From assembly GCF_002211305.1 (NCBI RefSeq), contig NZ_LOKW01000001.1, forward strand, positions 558,001 to 622,000: DNA of 64,000 nt. Direction: 5' to 3'. The DNA is from Rhizobium sp. R634. Its GTDB lineage: Bacteria; Pseudomonadota; Alphaproteobacteria; Rhizobiales; Rhizobiaceae. A program made the translations under genes and the position numbers. The first letter of the stretch is position 1; each line of letters opens with the position of its first letter. Below, one piece after another: positions 43,523 through 52,203 of the stretch. The notes below the pieces were generated by a model. That model ran no database searches. It was not told the origin of the DNA and was given only the letters and a program-made list of their open reading frames with translations.

Positions 43523-44455
43523 ATGAAGATAATGACCTTTCTCTTCAATTCCGATGCCCGCCGCGGCGCAATATTCCAGGAGATCTTCGCGCGCGAACTG
43601 CCGGATCTGGATTTTTCGATGGACCCCGCGACCGTCGATCCCGAGGCGGTGCGCTACCTGATCACCTGGACGGTCCCGTCTGACCTCTCTCGTTACCGCA
43701 ATCTTGAAGTGCTGTTTTCCATCGGCGCCGGGGTCGACCAGTTCCAGATCGCCGAGGTGCCGGATCACGTGAAGATGGTGCGCATGGTCGAAGACGGCAT
43801 CGTGCGGATGATGCAGGAATATGTGACGCTTGCCGCGCTGGCGCTCCACCGCAACCTGCCCGCCTATATCGGCCAGCAGCGCGACCGGCTCTGGCAGGCT
43901 CTGCCGCAGCTTCAGGCCTCGGAGCGCCGCATCGGCGTGCTCGGCCTCGGCGTTCTCGGCCGGGCCGTGCTCGAGCGGCTGAAGCCTTTCGGCTTTGCGC
44001 TGTCGGGCTGGAGCCGATCCCGGCATGATATCGAGGGGGTGAGCTGCCACGCCGGAGATGCCGGCCTCAAGGCCATGCTTGCCGAGAGCGATATCCTGGT
44101 CTGCCTCCTGCCGCTGACCGATGAAACCCGCGGGTTTCTCAATGCCGATCTTTTCAGCCGCCTGCCGCGGGGCGCGGCGATCATTCATACCGGCCGCGGG
44201 CCGCAGCTCGATCATGAAGCGCTGATTGCGGCTTTGGACAGCGGCCATCTCTCCAGCGCTGTGATCGACGTCACCGATCCCGAACCGCTGCCGGCGGACC
44301 ACGCCTTCTGGGGCCACCCGCGCATCCTGCTGACGCCCCATGTCGCGAGCGTCACCCAGCCCCAGACCGCCGCCCGCGCCGTTGCCGAAAACATCAAGCG
44401 GGTGCGCGCCGGATCCGATCCGGTCGGCCTCATCGACCGCCGTCGCGGCTACTGA
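43523..44455 (+). CDS. D-2-hydroxyacid dehydrogenase, GhrA-like (310 aa)
   Basis: NAD(P)H-dependent glyoxylate/hydroxypyruvate reductase type. The nucleotide-binding GVLGLGVLG is at about 138-146; catalytic Arg lies in HTGRGPQLD, Glu in DVTDPEPLP and His in LTPHVAS. The layout equals GhrA (about 312 aa). Starts at 43523 or 43532 are both in frame; the latter is better spaced from GAAAGGA. It follows the ArgE-like gene by 19 bp and precedes a cupin gene. Confidence 0.87.
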   Translation: MKIMTFLFNSDARRGAIFQEIFARELPDLDFSMDPATVDPEAVRYLITWTVPSDLSRYRNLEVLFSIGAGVDQFQIAEVPDHVKMVRMVEDGIVRMMQEYVTLAALALHRNLPAYIGQQRDRLWQALPQLQASERRIGVLGLGVLGRAVLERLKPFGFALSGWSRSRHDIEGVSCHAGDAGLKAMLAESDILVCLLPLTDETRGFLNADLFSRLPRGAAIIHTGRGPQLDHEALIAALDSGHLSSAVIDVTDPEPLPADHAFWGHPRILLTPHVASVTQPQTAARAVAENIKRVRAGSDPVGLIDRRRGY

Positions 44456-44482
44456 CACGTTCAACCTCGAAAGGAAAACTCC

Positions 44483-44839
44483 ATGCCGCTTCTCAAGACC
44501 ATCGATCCCAACCCTTCCTTTGCGCCGCGCGAAAACGTGCCGCTTCCCGAGCGGCTGATCTCCGGCGACCCTCAATTCAAGACCTGGGCGCAGGATATCG
44601 CGCGCGGCGAGATGATCCACACCGGTGTCTGGGAGGCCACGCCCGGCGTCACCCGCTCGATCAAAGGCGAGACCTTCGAATTCTGCCACATCCTCTCCGG
44701 CGTCGTCGAACTGACGCCCGAAGGCGGGGATCCCGTCGTCTACAAGGCGGGCGACAGCTTCGTCATGAAGCCCGGTTTCGTCGGCGTCTGGAAGACCATC
44801 GAGACGGTCCGCAAGATCTACGTCACCGTCATGGCGTGA
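44483..44839 (+). CDS. Cupin protein, DUF861/EutQ-like (118 aa)
   Basis: Single cupin barrel with the (S)-ureidoglycine/EutQ-type pattern: GVWEATPGVTRSIKGETFEFCHILSGVVELTPEGGDP (motif 1 region) and YKAGDSFVMKPGFVGVWKT (motif 2). Metal-ligand histidines are fewer than in canonical cupins (CHILSG only), so it may be a binding protein. Catalytic role unknown. GAAAGGA precedes the ATG. Confidence 0.83.
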   Translation: MPLLKTIDPNPSFAPRENVPLPERLISGDPQFKTWAQDIARGEMIHTGVWEATPGVTRSIKGETFEFCHILSGVVELTPEGGDPVVYKAGDSFVMKPGFVGVWKTIETVRKIYVTVMA

Positions 44840-44892
44840 GAGGGCCTCCGCGTTCCGATGCCACCATGCTCATCGGGACGCAAAACAATAAG

Positions 44893-44920
44893 CTGCCGGG
44901 CGGCGGCAGAACGGGTTTTT
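44893..44920 (+). terminator. Weak terminator-like hairpin after the cupin gene
   Basis: CTGCCG-GGCGG-CGGCAG (44893-44909) is followed, after AACGGG... by five T (44916-44920). It could separate ArgE-GhrA-cupin from the ALDH transcript. The T-run is offset from the stem, so support is limited. Confidence 0.35.
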
Positions 44921-45000
44921 CCGCTGCCCTCCCCGCCCTCATCGGATCAAGCTACTTCGCCCGTTCGGCTAGCCTCGTTTCAGTGATCCGAGGTATTGCC

Positions 45001-46464
45001 ATGACCCTGAGTTTCGATCCCGACAGAATTTCCCTTCCCATCGGCCATCTCATCGGAGATCGCCTCATCCCGGCCGAGGGCGTCATTCCCATGCGCCGCC
45101 CATCCGACGGCAAGGCCTATGCCGATTGCCCCGTTGCCGGCGAGGATCTGGTCGACCATGCCGTTCAATCGGCGAAGGCCGCGCTGAAAGACAGCAACTG
45201 GGGCGGCATTCGCCCGCGCGAGCGCCTGAAGGTGCTGCACCGATGGGCCGATCTGATCGAGCAGGAAGCGCCCGAGCTCGCAAGGCTGGAGGCGCTGTCG
45301 TCGACCCGCCCCGTCGGCCATCTGGTGGAAGGCGACATCGCGGTCTCCGCCGAACAGATCCGCTTCTTCGCCGAGTTTGCCGACAAGGAAGGCAGCGATC
45401 TGGTGCCGACCGACGACGGCAATCTCGGCATGATCATGACCGAGCCCTATGGGGTCGTCGGCGCGATCACGCCGTGGAATTTTCCGGTATCGATGGCGGC
45501 GTGGAAGCTCGGCCCGGCGCTCGCCGCCGGCAATGCCGTGGTTCTGAAGCCGTCCGAGATCACGCCTTTCTCGACCATTCGGCTTGCCGAACTCGCGCTT
45601 CGCGCCGGCCTGCCCGCCGGCCTGATCAATGTCGTGCTGGGCGATGGTCCTGTTACCGGCACGGCGATCACCGGACATCCCGATATCGGCAAGGTCAGCT
45701 TCACCGGCTCGACGCGCGCGGGATCGGCGATCATGGAAAATATCGCCCGCACCGGTGTCAAGCCGATGACGCTAGAGCTTGGCGGCAAGAGCCCGCAGCT
45801 CGTTTTCACCGATGCGGATCTCGACAGGACGGCGGCTGCGATTGCCGCCGGCATCATGAGCAATGCCGGCCAGGCCTGCATCGCGGGCTCCCGCCTCATC
45901 GTCGAGGAAGGTGCTGCCGCCCCGCTCGTCGAGGCGCTCGTCGCCCGGATGAAGATAGCGGCTACCGCCCCGACCTGGGATGGCGCGGCGCAATATTCGC
46001 CGATCATTTCCGAAAGGCAGCAAGACCGCATTCATTCGATCGTCTCGGCGGCGGTCGAGGCCGGCGGCGAATGCCTGACGGGTGGCATGCCGATGGAAGC
46101 GCCCGGCTATTTCTACGGGCCAACCTTGATCGCCGGGATCGATCGGAATTCGCCCGCCATTACCGAAGAGATTTTCGGCCCCGTGCTGACGCTCCAGACC
46201 TTCCGGGACGAGGAAGAGGCGCTCGCACTGGCCGACCATCCGACCTACGGCCTTGCCGCCGGGCTCTTCACCCGGGACCTTTCGCGGGCAATCCGGCTGA
46301 CCCGCCGCCTGCAGGCCGGGACGGTCTGGGTCAACCGATACAACCGCTCGCGCGACCATATCCTCCCGACCGGCGGCTACAAGCAGTCGGGCATCGGCAA
46401 GGATCTCGGCCGCGAGGCCTATCACGCCAACCGCAAGAGCAAGAGCGTCTTGATCAGCCTTTGA
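45001..46464 (+). CDS. Aldehyde dehydrogenase, PuuC/aminobutyraldehyde-type (487 aa)
   Basis: NAD-dependent ALDH with Glu in LELGGKSP (about 260) and nucleophile Cys in GQACIAGSR. The N-terminus IGHLIGDRLIPAEGVIPMRRPSDG is that of amine-derived aldehyde dehydrogenases. The start at 45001 fits the family length; the upstream open frame has no ribosome site and runs through the terminator-like hairpin. Followed by a tartrate-dehydrogenase-like gene 13 bp later. One of six ALDHs in the window. Confidence 0.88.
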   Translation: MTLSFDPDRISLPIGHLIGDRLIPAEGVIPMRRPSDGKAYADCPVAGEDLVDHAVQSAKAALKDSNWGGIRPRERLKVLHRWADLIEQEAPELARLEALSSTRPVGHLVEGDIAVSAEQIRFFAEFADKEGSDLVPTDDGNLGMIMTEPYGVVGAITPWNFPVSMAAWKLGPALAAGNAVVLKPSEITPFSTIRLAELALRAGLPAGLINVVLGDGPVTGTAITGHPDIGKVSFTGSTRAGSAIMENIARTGVKPMTLELGGKSPQLVFTDADLDRTAAAIAAGIMSNAGQACIAGSRLIVEEGAAAPLVEALVARMKIAATAPTWDGAAQYSPIISERQQDRIHSIVSAAVEAGGECLTGGMPMEAPGYFYGPTLIAGIDRNSPAITEEIFGPVLTLQTFRDEEEALALADHPTYGLAAGLFTRDLSRAIRLTRRLQAGTVWVNRYNRSRDHILPTGGYKQSGIGKDLGREAYHANRKSKSVLISL

Positions 46465-46477
46465 GGAGGATATCGCC

Positions 46478-47518
46478 ATGACAACCCATCGGATCGCTCT
46501 CATTCCCGGCGACGGCATCGGGCGTGATGTCACCGCAGCCGCCTGGTCGGTGCTGCAGAAGGCGGCCGACAAGGCCTGCTTCACCCTCGATGGCCAGGAA
46601 TTTCCCTGGTCCTGCGCCTTCTACAAAGAGACGGGTACGATGATGCCGGCCGATGGCATCGAGACGCTACGCGGCTTCGACGCCATCCTGCTCGGCGCTG
46701 TGGGATGGCCGGCGGAGGTGCCGGATTCGGTGTCGCTGCACGGCCTTTTGCTGCCGATCCGCAAGAGCTTCGTGCAATATGCCAATATCCGCCCGCATCG
46801 GCTGCTGCCCGGCGTGCAGGGTCCGCTGAGATCCGCAGGCTTCGATATCCTCTGCATCCGCGAAAACACCGAGGGCGAATATTCCGGCGCCGGCGGCCGC
46901 GTCCATCAGGGCATGGCGGACGAGGTCGCCGTCGAGACGTCGATCTTCACCCGGACGGGCGTCGAACGCATCCTGCGCTTCGCGTTCGAACAGGCGCGCG
47001 CCCGCCGCGGCAAGCTCGCCTCGGTGACGAAGTCGAACGCGCAGAAATTTTCGATGGTCTTCTGGGACGAGATCACCCGCAAGCTGGCCGATGAATATGC
47101 CGATGTCGAGGTCACGAGCTATCACATCGATGCCATGGCGGCGCGCATGGTGATGGCGCCGGAAAGCCTCGACGTGGTCGTCGCCTCCAATCTCTTCGGC
47201 GATATCCTCACCGATCTCGGCGCCGCCATCCAGGGCGGGCTGGGCTTTGCCGCCTCCGCCAACATCAATCCCGATCGCAGCGCGCCGTCGATGTTCGAAC
47301 CCGTGCATGGGTCGGCCCCCGACATCGCCCATCTCGGCATCGCCAATCCGATCGCGGCCATCTGGTCCGGTGCCATGATGCTCGATCACCTCGGCGAGAA
47401 AGCCGCCGCCGGCGCCATCATCAAGGCGATCGAATGGACCACCGCCTGCGGCATCGGCACGGTCCCGGGCAAGGACAGGACCGAGGCGATCACCGCCTCC
47501 ATTCTCGCTCAGTTGTAA
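46478..47518 (+). CDS. Isocitrate/isopropylmalate-family dehydrogenase, tartrate/D-malate type (346 aa)
   Basis: NAD-dependent beta-decarboxylating dehydrogenase. Recognisable are IALIPGDGIGRDV, LRSAGFDILCIRENTEGEYSG, the Lys/Asp pair (TKSNAQKF and IDAMAARMVM) and the metal site SNLFGDILTDLGA. Features match TtuC/DmlA more than LeuB. Possible substrates are tartrate, D-malate or a 3-alkylmalate. GAGGA precedes the ATG. It sits between two ALDH genes in one apparent operon. Confidence 0.87.
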   Translation: MTTHRIALIPGDGIGRDVTAAAWSVLQKAADKACFTLDGQEFPWSCAFYKETGTMMPADGIETLRGFDAILLGAVGWPAEVPDSVSLHGLLLPIRKSFVQYANIRPHRLLPGVQGPLRSAGFDILCIRENTEGEYSGAGGRVHQGMADEVAVETSIFTRTGVERILRFAFEQARARRGKLASVTKSNAQKFSMVFWDEITRKLADEYADVEVTSYHIDAMAARMVMAPESLDVVVASNLFGDILTDLGAAIQGGLGFAASANINPDRSAPSMFEPVHGSAPDIAHLGIANPIAAIWSGAMMLDHLGEKAAAGAIIKAIEWTTACGIGTVPGKDRTEAITASILAQL

Positions 47519-47540
47519 CGTCTTCATCGGGGATAGACAG

Positions 47541-48998
47541 ATGCAGAACTTGAAGGAAGCCGGCCTCTTCCGGCAACAGGCGCTCATCGGCGGAAAATGG
47601 ATTGCCGCCGCATCCGGCAACAGCGTTGAGGTCACCGATCCGGCCACGCAGACGGTCATCGGCACGGTGCCCGACATGGGAGCCGCCGAAACGCGCGCCG
47701 CGATCGAAGCCGCCGAGGCTGCCTATGGTCCATGGAAGAAAAAGACCCATGCCGAGCGCGCCGCGCTGCTGGAGGCCTGGCACGCGCTGATGATTGACCA
47801 TATCGAGGATCTGGCGCTGATCCTGACCACGGAACAGGGCAAGCCGCTTGATGAGGCGCGCGGCGAGATCCGCTACGGCGCCTCCTTCGTCAAATGGTTT
47901 GCCGAGGAGGCCCGCCGTATCGGCGGCCACACCATCCCCTCGCCGACGCCGGACCGCCGTATCGTCGTGTTGAAGGAGCCGGTTGGCGTCTGCGGCATCA
48001 TCACACCCTGGAACTTTCCGAATGCGATGATCACCCGCAAGGTGGCACCGGCGCTTGCCGCCGGATGCACCGTCGTCATCAAGCCCTCGGAATTCACCCC
48101 GTTTTCGGCGCTCGCCATCGGCTGGCTTGCTGAAAAGGCCGGCATTCCGGCCGGCGTGATCAACATCGTCACCGGCATGCCGACCGGGATCGGCAACGAG
48201 ATCATGGCCAATGAGGCGGTCCGCAAGATCTCCTTCACCGGCTCGACCCGCGTCGGCTCGCTGTTGATGCGGGGTGCCGCCGACAGCGTCAAGCGGCTTT
48301 CCCTGGAACTCGGCGGCAACGCGCCTTTCATCGTCTTCGACGATGCCGACATCGATGCCGCCGTCGAGGGCGCGATCGTCTCGAAATTCCGCAATGGCGG
48401 CCAGACCTGCGTCTGCGCCAACCGCATTCTCGTCCAGGCCGGCGTCTATGACGCGTTTGCCGAAAAGCTCGCGGCCCGTGTCGACAGGATGAAGGTCGGC
48501 CCGGGAACGGAAACGGGCATTGCGATCGGGCCGATGATCAACGAGGCGGCGATCGACAAGATCAACCGCCATGTCGACGATGCGCTCGCCAAGGGTGCCG
48601 CGATCGTCACCAGAAGACCGGAGCTGCCGGCCGGCCGGCAATATACAGCCCCGATGGTGCTGACCGGCGCGACCACCGAGATGCAGCTTGCCAGCGAAGA
48701 GACCTTCGGTCCGGTCGCGCCGCTCTTCCGCTTCGAGACCGAGGAGGAAGCGCTCGCCATCGCCAACGGCACGCCCTACGGTCTCGCCGCCTATTTCTAT
48801 ACGGAAAGCCTCAAGCGCGCCTGGCGGGTCGGCGAAGCGCTCGAATTCGGCATGGTGGGCCTCAACACCGGCGCCATCTCGACCGAGGTCGCGCCCTTCG
48901 GCGGCGTCAAGCAATCGGGGCTCGGCCGCGAAGGCGCGCAGGCCGGCATCGAGGAATATCTCGAAATGAAATCCTTCCATATCGGCGGCCTCGCCTGA
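47541..48998 (+). CDS. gabD: Succinate-semialdehyde dehydrogenase paralogue (485 aa)
   Basis: GabD-type ALDH very similar to the protein at 24667: both have LFRQ-AL-GG-W at the N-terminus, [29 protein letters not shown] and GQTCVCANR. The nucleophile Cys is at about 289. It ends the plus-strand operon and probably oxidises succinic semialdehyde formed from a GABA-like intermediate. A strong bidirectional terminator follows 16 bp after its stop. Confidence 0.9.
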   Translation: MQNLKEAGLFRQQALIGGKWIAAASGNSVEVTDPATQTVIGTVPDMGAAETRAAIEAAEAAYGPWKKKTHAERAALLEAWHALMIDHIEDLALILTTEQGKPLDEARGEIRYGASFVKWFAEEARRIGGHTIPSPTPDRRIVVLKEPVGVCGIITPWNFPNAMITRKVAPALAAGCTVVIKPSEFTPFSALAIGWLAEKAGIPAGVINIVTGMPTGIGNEIMANEAVRKISFTGSTRVGSLLMRGAADSVKRLSLELGGNAPFIVFDDADIDAAVEGAIVSKFRNGGQTCVCANRILVQAGVYDAFAEKLAARVDRMKVGPGTETGIAIGPMINEAAIDKINRHVDDALAKGAAIVTRRPELPAGRQYTAPMVLTGATTEMQLASEETFGPVAPLFRFETEEEALAIANGTPYGLAAYFYTESLKRAWRVGEALEFGMVGLNTGAISTEVAPFGGVKQSGLGREGAQAGIEEYLEMKSFHIGGLA

Positions 48999-49014
48999 GC
49001 GGTTCATGCCGATA

Positions 49015-49056
49015 AAACAAATAGAGGGGTTGCGAACGCAACCCCTCTATTTGTTT
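49015..49056. terminator. Bidirectional rho-independent terminator
   Basis: A perfect inverted repeat with 20-bp arms (49015-49034 and 49037-49056; core AGAGGGGTTGCG/CGCAACCCCTCT) is closed by a two-base loop and flanked by A-rich and T-rich ends (AAACAAAT / ATTTGTTT). It lies between two convergent genes and can stop both transcripts. Confidence 0.9.
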
Positions 49057-49079
49057 GGGAGGAAAAGGATGCAGCCGGC

Positions 49080-50354
49080 TTACTGAACCTTGTCGAGTAT
49101 CTTGTAATAGAGCCCCACCAGCGGCAGGAACCAGGGCTTGCCGAAATGGCCTGTAACCGCCGGCCATTCCAGACCCTTCAACGGGTTGTGGTCCGGGCGG
49201 CCGAGGATTGCGTCGGCAATCGTCATGCCGAGATGGGTGGAGAGCTGCGCCCCATGGCCGGAATAGCCCATCGCATACCAGGCGCCGTCCTGATATCCGG
49301 CGCGGGGGTAGCGGTCCTTGGTCATGTCGACCAGCCCGCCCCAGCAATAATCGATCTCGACATGGGCAAGCTGCGGGAAGATGCGGCTGAGGCTCTCGCG
49401 CAGGATCGCGCCGCTTTTGGCATCGGAGCGTTGATCCGAGGTGGCGGAGAAGCGCGCCCTGCCCCCGAAGATCAGCCGGTTGTCGGGCGCGAGCCGCCAG
49501 TAGTTGCCGATGTTCATCGAGTTCACGCAGGTGCGGTTGCCGGGCATGGTCGCGGCGATCTCCGCTTGTGTCAGCGGCCGGGTGGCGATGATGAAGCTGC
49601 CGACCGGGATGATGCGGCGGCGGAAATAGCCGAAGTTGGGCGTTGTATAGGCGCCGGTTGCGATCAGCACCTGATCCGCGGTCACGACGCCCTTGGCGGT
49701 CTTCAGCACATGCCGGCCATCCGCCTGGCGATGGTCGGTGACGGCAGCGTTTTCGACGATGATCGCGCCATGGCGTCCGGCCGCTTCCGCCAGTCCGACG
49801 ACATAGCGCCCCATATGCATCATGGCGCTTTTCTTCGACAGCATCGCGCCATGAAAGGCCGCGCCGACCTCGTTTTTCAGGTCGCTCGCCGACAGCAGGG
49901 CCGTTTCGGGATCGACTTCGGCGTGGACCGCCTCGAAATTGCGGGCGATCGCATCGAAATGCTGCGGCTTGGAGGCGAGCTTGAGTTTCCCGGCGCGGCG
50001 GAAATTGCAGTCGATCTCCTCCTCGGCGACGATCGCCTCGATGGTGTCGATCGAGGCGTCGAGCGCCTGGTAGAGCGCGATGGCGCGCTCCTTGCCGAGC
50101 TCGGCCTTGGCGCCGATGAAGCTGTGGGCAAGGCCGTTGTTGAGATGGCCGCCATTGCGCCCGGAGGCTCCCCAGCCGACCCTCTCCGCCTCCAGCACGA
50201 TGACGCGCGCACCCGCCTTGGCGAGCTGGCGCGCTGCCGCAAGCCCGGTAAAGCCGGCGCCGACGACCGCGACGTCATAATGACCTTCGACAGGCCCCTG
50301 CGCCGCATTGGCGAAAACCGGAGCGGTATCGTGCCAGTAGGATTGAAGCTTCAT
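49080..50354 (-). CDS. FAD-dependent amine oxidoreductase, PuuB/DAO family (424 aa)
   Basis: Flavoenzyme of the gamma-glutamylputrescine oxidase type. The dinucleotide motif is VAVVGAGFTGLAAARQLAKAG (about 28-48) and the conserved GWGASGRNGGHLNNG follows at about 60; the C-terminal DAO motif includes GYSGHGAQLSTHLG. It likely oxidises an amine to an aldehyde with release of ammonia and peroxide. No puuA-type ligase is in the window, so gamma-glutamylation cannot be assumed. It overlaps no neighbour; the HAD gene lies 12 bp upstream on the same strand. Confidence 0.88.
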   Translation of the reverse strand: MKLQSYWHDTAPVFANAAQGPVEGHYDVAVVGAGFTGLAAARQLAKAGARVIVLEAERVGWGASGRNGGHLNNGLAHSFIGAKAELGKERAIALYQALDASIDTIEAIVAEEEIDCNFRRAGKLKLASKPQHFDAIARNFEAVHAEVDPETALLSASDLKNEVGAAFHGAMLSKKSAMMHMGRYVVGLAEAAGRHGAIIVENAAVTDHRQADGRHVLKTAKGVVTADQVLIATGAYTTPNFGYFRRRIIPVGSFIIATRPLTQAEIAATMPGNRTCVNSMNIGNYWRLAPDNRLIFGGRARFSATSDQRSDAKSGAILRESLSRIFPQLAHVEIDYCWGGLVDMTKDRYPRAGYQDGAWYAMGYSGHGAQLSTHLGMTIADAILGRPDHNPLKGLEWPAVTGHFGKPWFLPLVGLYYKILDKVQ

Positions 50355-50366
50355 CGCCTCGCGTCC

Positions 50367-51035
50367 TCAGAGCCCGACGACGCCGGGCAGACCCGAAATA
50401 TCGGGAACCTCGACATAGCCGTAATAGGGATTGGCAGGCTCGTGGCGGCGATTGACCCAGACCTTGTTCTTGATCCCCAGATCATGGGCCGACATCAGGT
50501 CGTAGCGGAAGGACGAAGAGCAATGGAGAATGTCTTCGGGACCGCAGCCCAGCATGTCGAACATATATTCGAAGGCCTGGAAGCGCGGCTTGTAGGCGTT
50601 GGCCTGCTCTGCGGTATAGACCGCATGGAACGGCGCCCCGAGCTTCTCGACGTTCGACATGATCTGCGCGTTCATGGCGTTGGAGAGGATCACCAGCGGG
50701 ATTTCCTTGGCGACCTTGGCGAGGCCTGCCGGAACGTCGGCATGCGGCCCCCAGGTCGGCACGCGCTTATAGACCATGCGCGCGGTTTCCTCGCGGAATA
50801 TTATGCCGTTGCGCTTGCAGGCCCGTTCGAGAGAATTATGGACAACCTCGTTATAAGGCTTCCAGTCGCCCAGGATCTCGTCGAGACGATAGGCCGCGAA
50901 GTTCTTGATGAACTCTGCCATGCGCGCTTCGTCGAGCTGTTCGCCATAGAGATCGCGGGCCGCTTCCGCCATTTGAAAGTTGGTCAGCGTGCCGTAGCAA
51001 TCGAAGGTGATGTATTTCGGACGGAAGTGAGCCAT
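50367..51035 (-). CDS. Haloacid dehalogenase type II-like HAD protein (222 aa)
   Basis: HAD protein with nucleophile Asp in YITFDCYGTLTNF, Ser in LVILSNAMN, Lys in AYKPRF and Asp in SSSFRYDLMSAHDLG, the pattern of L-2-haloacid dehalogenases. Whether it dehalogenates or hydrolyses phosphate is unclear. The ATG at 51035 follows AGGA at 7 bases and gives the standard length; three ATGs at 51074-51080 would add residues without a ribosome site. It precedes the PuuB-like gene in the same operon. Confidence 0.85.
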   Translation of the reverse strand: MAHFRPKYITFDCYGTLTNFQMAEAARDLYGEQLDEARMAEFIKNFAAYRLDEILGDWKPYNEVVHNSLERACKRNGIIFREETARMVYKRVPTWGPHADVPAGLAKVAKEIPLVILSNAMNAQIMSNVEKLGAPFHAVYTAEQANAYKPRFQAFEYMFDMLGCGPEDILHCSSSFRYDLMSAHDLGIKNKVWVNRRHEPANPYYGYVEVPDISGLPGVVGL

Positions 51036-51352
51036 GACGGTATCCTGAGCGTTTCCAGTTGTTTCGTCTGCCATCATCATAGGCCGCGGTGCAGACGTCC
51101 GCTCGACTGAAATCCGGACCGGCAAAGCAGAATGTTTCGTATCCTGAGCCGGCTTTGGCAGAAGGTTGCGCATGGCCGCCGCCACGGCCGCTCATTTCGC
51201 CGGGAGGATTTGCGAAGCGTGTGCGCCTGCCAGCATAAGATGCGGCGGAGTGTGCGACCAACGCTATAAGATACTGCCGGGATCGTGGCCTTCAGACAAT
51301 CTGCCGGTCGATACTGCACCACACTTGCCGGCAAGAGATGAAGGACATCCCA
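51036..51352. other. Divergent promoter region with an 11-bp direct repeat, 317 bp
   Basis: The gap separates the HAD-puuB-like operon (minus) from the GNAT-aminotransferase operon (plus). GTATCCTGAGC occurs twice (51040-51050 and 51139-51149), 99 bases apart. No coding sequence or RNA gene is evident; the ATG cluster at 51072-51080 lacks support. Confidence 0.45.
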
Positions 51353-52189
51353 ATGCAGACACGTCAGATCGACCTCGCGGCCTTCGGCCCCGAACACCTG
51401 GAAGCGGCGGTCTCCCTCTCCCGGCAGGCGGGCTGGCCGCACCGGCTGGAAGACTGGCAGATGGCACTTGCCCTCAGCGAAGGTGCGGTCGCGATCGAAG
51501 CGGGCCGCGTCGTCGGAACGGTGCTGACGACCATGTACGAGGCCGACTGTGCCACCATCAACATGGTGATCGTCGACGAGGCGATGCGTGGACGCGGCCT
51601 CGGCCGCAAGCTGATGGATGCCGCATTGGAGACCGCCGGCAGCCGGCCTCTCCGGCTGGTCGCAACGAAAGAGGGTTTGCCGCTTTATGAAAAGCTCGGC
51701 TTCCTGCAGACGGGCACGGTCCTGCAGCATCAAGGCGTTGCGGGAGAGATCGCTGCCCTGCCGGGAACGGAAGCTGCGACCGGCGCCGACATCGATGCGA
51801 TCATCGAACTCGACCATCGCGCCTTCGGCGCCGATCGCAGGCGGTTGATCGCCTATCTCGCCAAGATCGGCGAGGTCGCGGTGCTGCGCCGGGACGGCCG
51901 CATCTGCGGCTTCGCCGTGCTGCGGGTTTTCGGCCGCGGCGAGGTCATCGGTCCCGTCGTCGCCGGTAGCCTCGATGATGCCAAGGCCCTCATCGCGCAT
52001 TTCATCGCCCGCCGGCCCGGACGCTTTTTGCGTGTCGATACGACTGCCGATACCGGGCTTGCCCCCTGGCTTGCCACCCACGGCCTCGCCCATGTCGGCG
52101 GCGGGATCGCCATGGCAAAGCCGCCAATTCCGCGCGCCGCCGATCCGGCCACCGCCACTTTCGCACTCGTCAATCAGGCCCTCGGCTGA
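51353..52189 (+). CDS. GNAT acetyltransferase with Acetyltransf_18-like domain, paralogue (278 aa)
   Basis: Same two-domain layout as the protein at 41230: AGWPHRLEDWQMALAL, acetyl-CoA loop MRGRGLGRKLM, then LDHRAFGADRRRL, FGRGEVIGPVV and RVDTTADTG. Identity between the two is evident by eye but far from total, so they are diverged paralogues. The start at 51353 is 7 bases after AAGGA. It is followed after 14 bp by a class-III aminotransferase, so it probably acts on the same substrate group. Confidence 0.83.
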   Translation: MQTRQIDLAAFGPEHLEAAVSLSRQAGWPHRLEDWQMALALSEGAVAIEAGRVVGTVLTTMYEADCATINMVIVDEAMRGRGLGRKLMDAALETAGSRPLRLVATKEGLPLYEKLGFLQTGTVLQHQGVAGEIAALPGTEAATGADIDAIIELDHRAFGADRRRLIAYLAKIGEVAVLRRDGRICGFAVLRVFGRGEVIGPVVAGSLDDAKALIAHFIARRPGRFLRVDTTADTGLAPWLATHGLAHVGGGIAMAKPPIPRAADPATATFALVNQALG

Positions 52190-52203
52190 GGCAGGAGACG
52201 TTC

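Noticed and set aside
49146-51110. A 654-codon open frame on the plus strand
   Set aside because: Antisense to the PuuB-like oxidase and the HAD gene; composition-driven.
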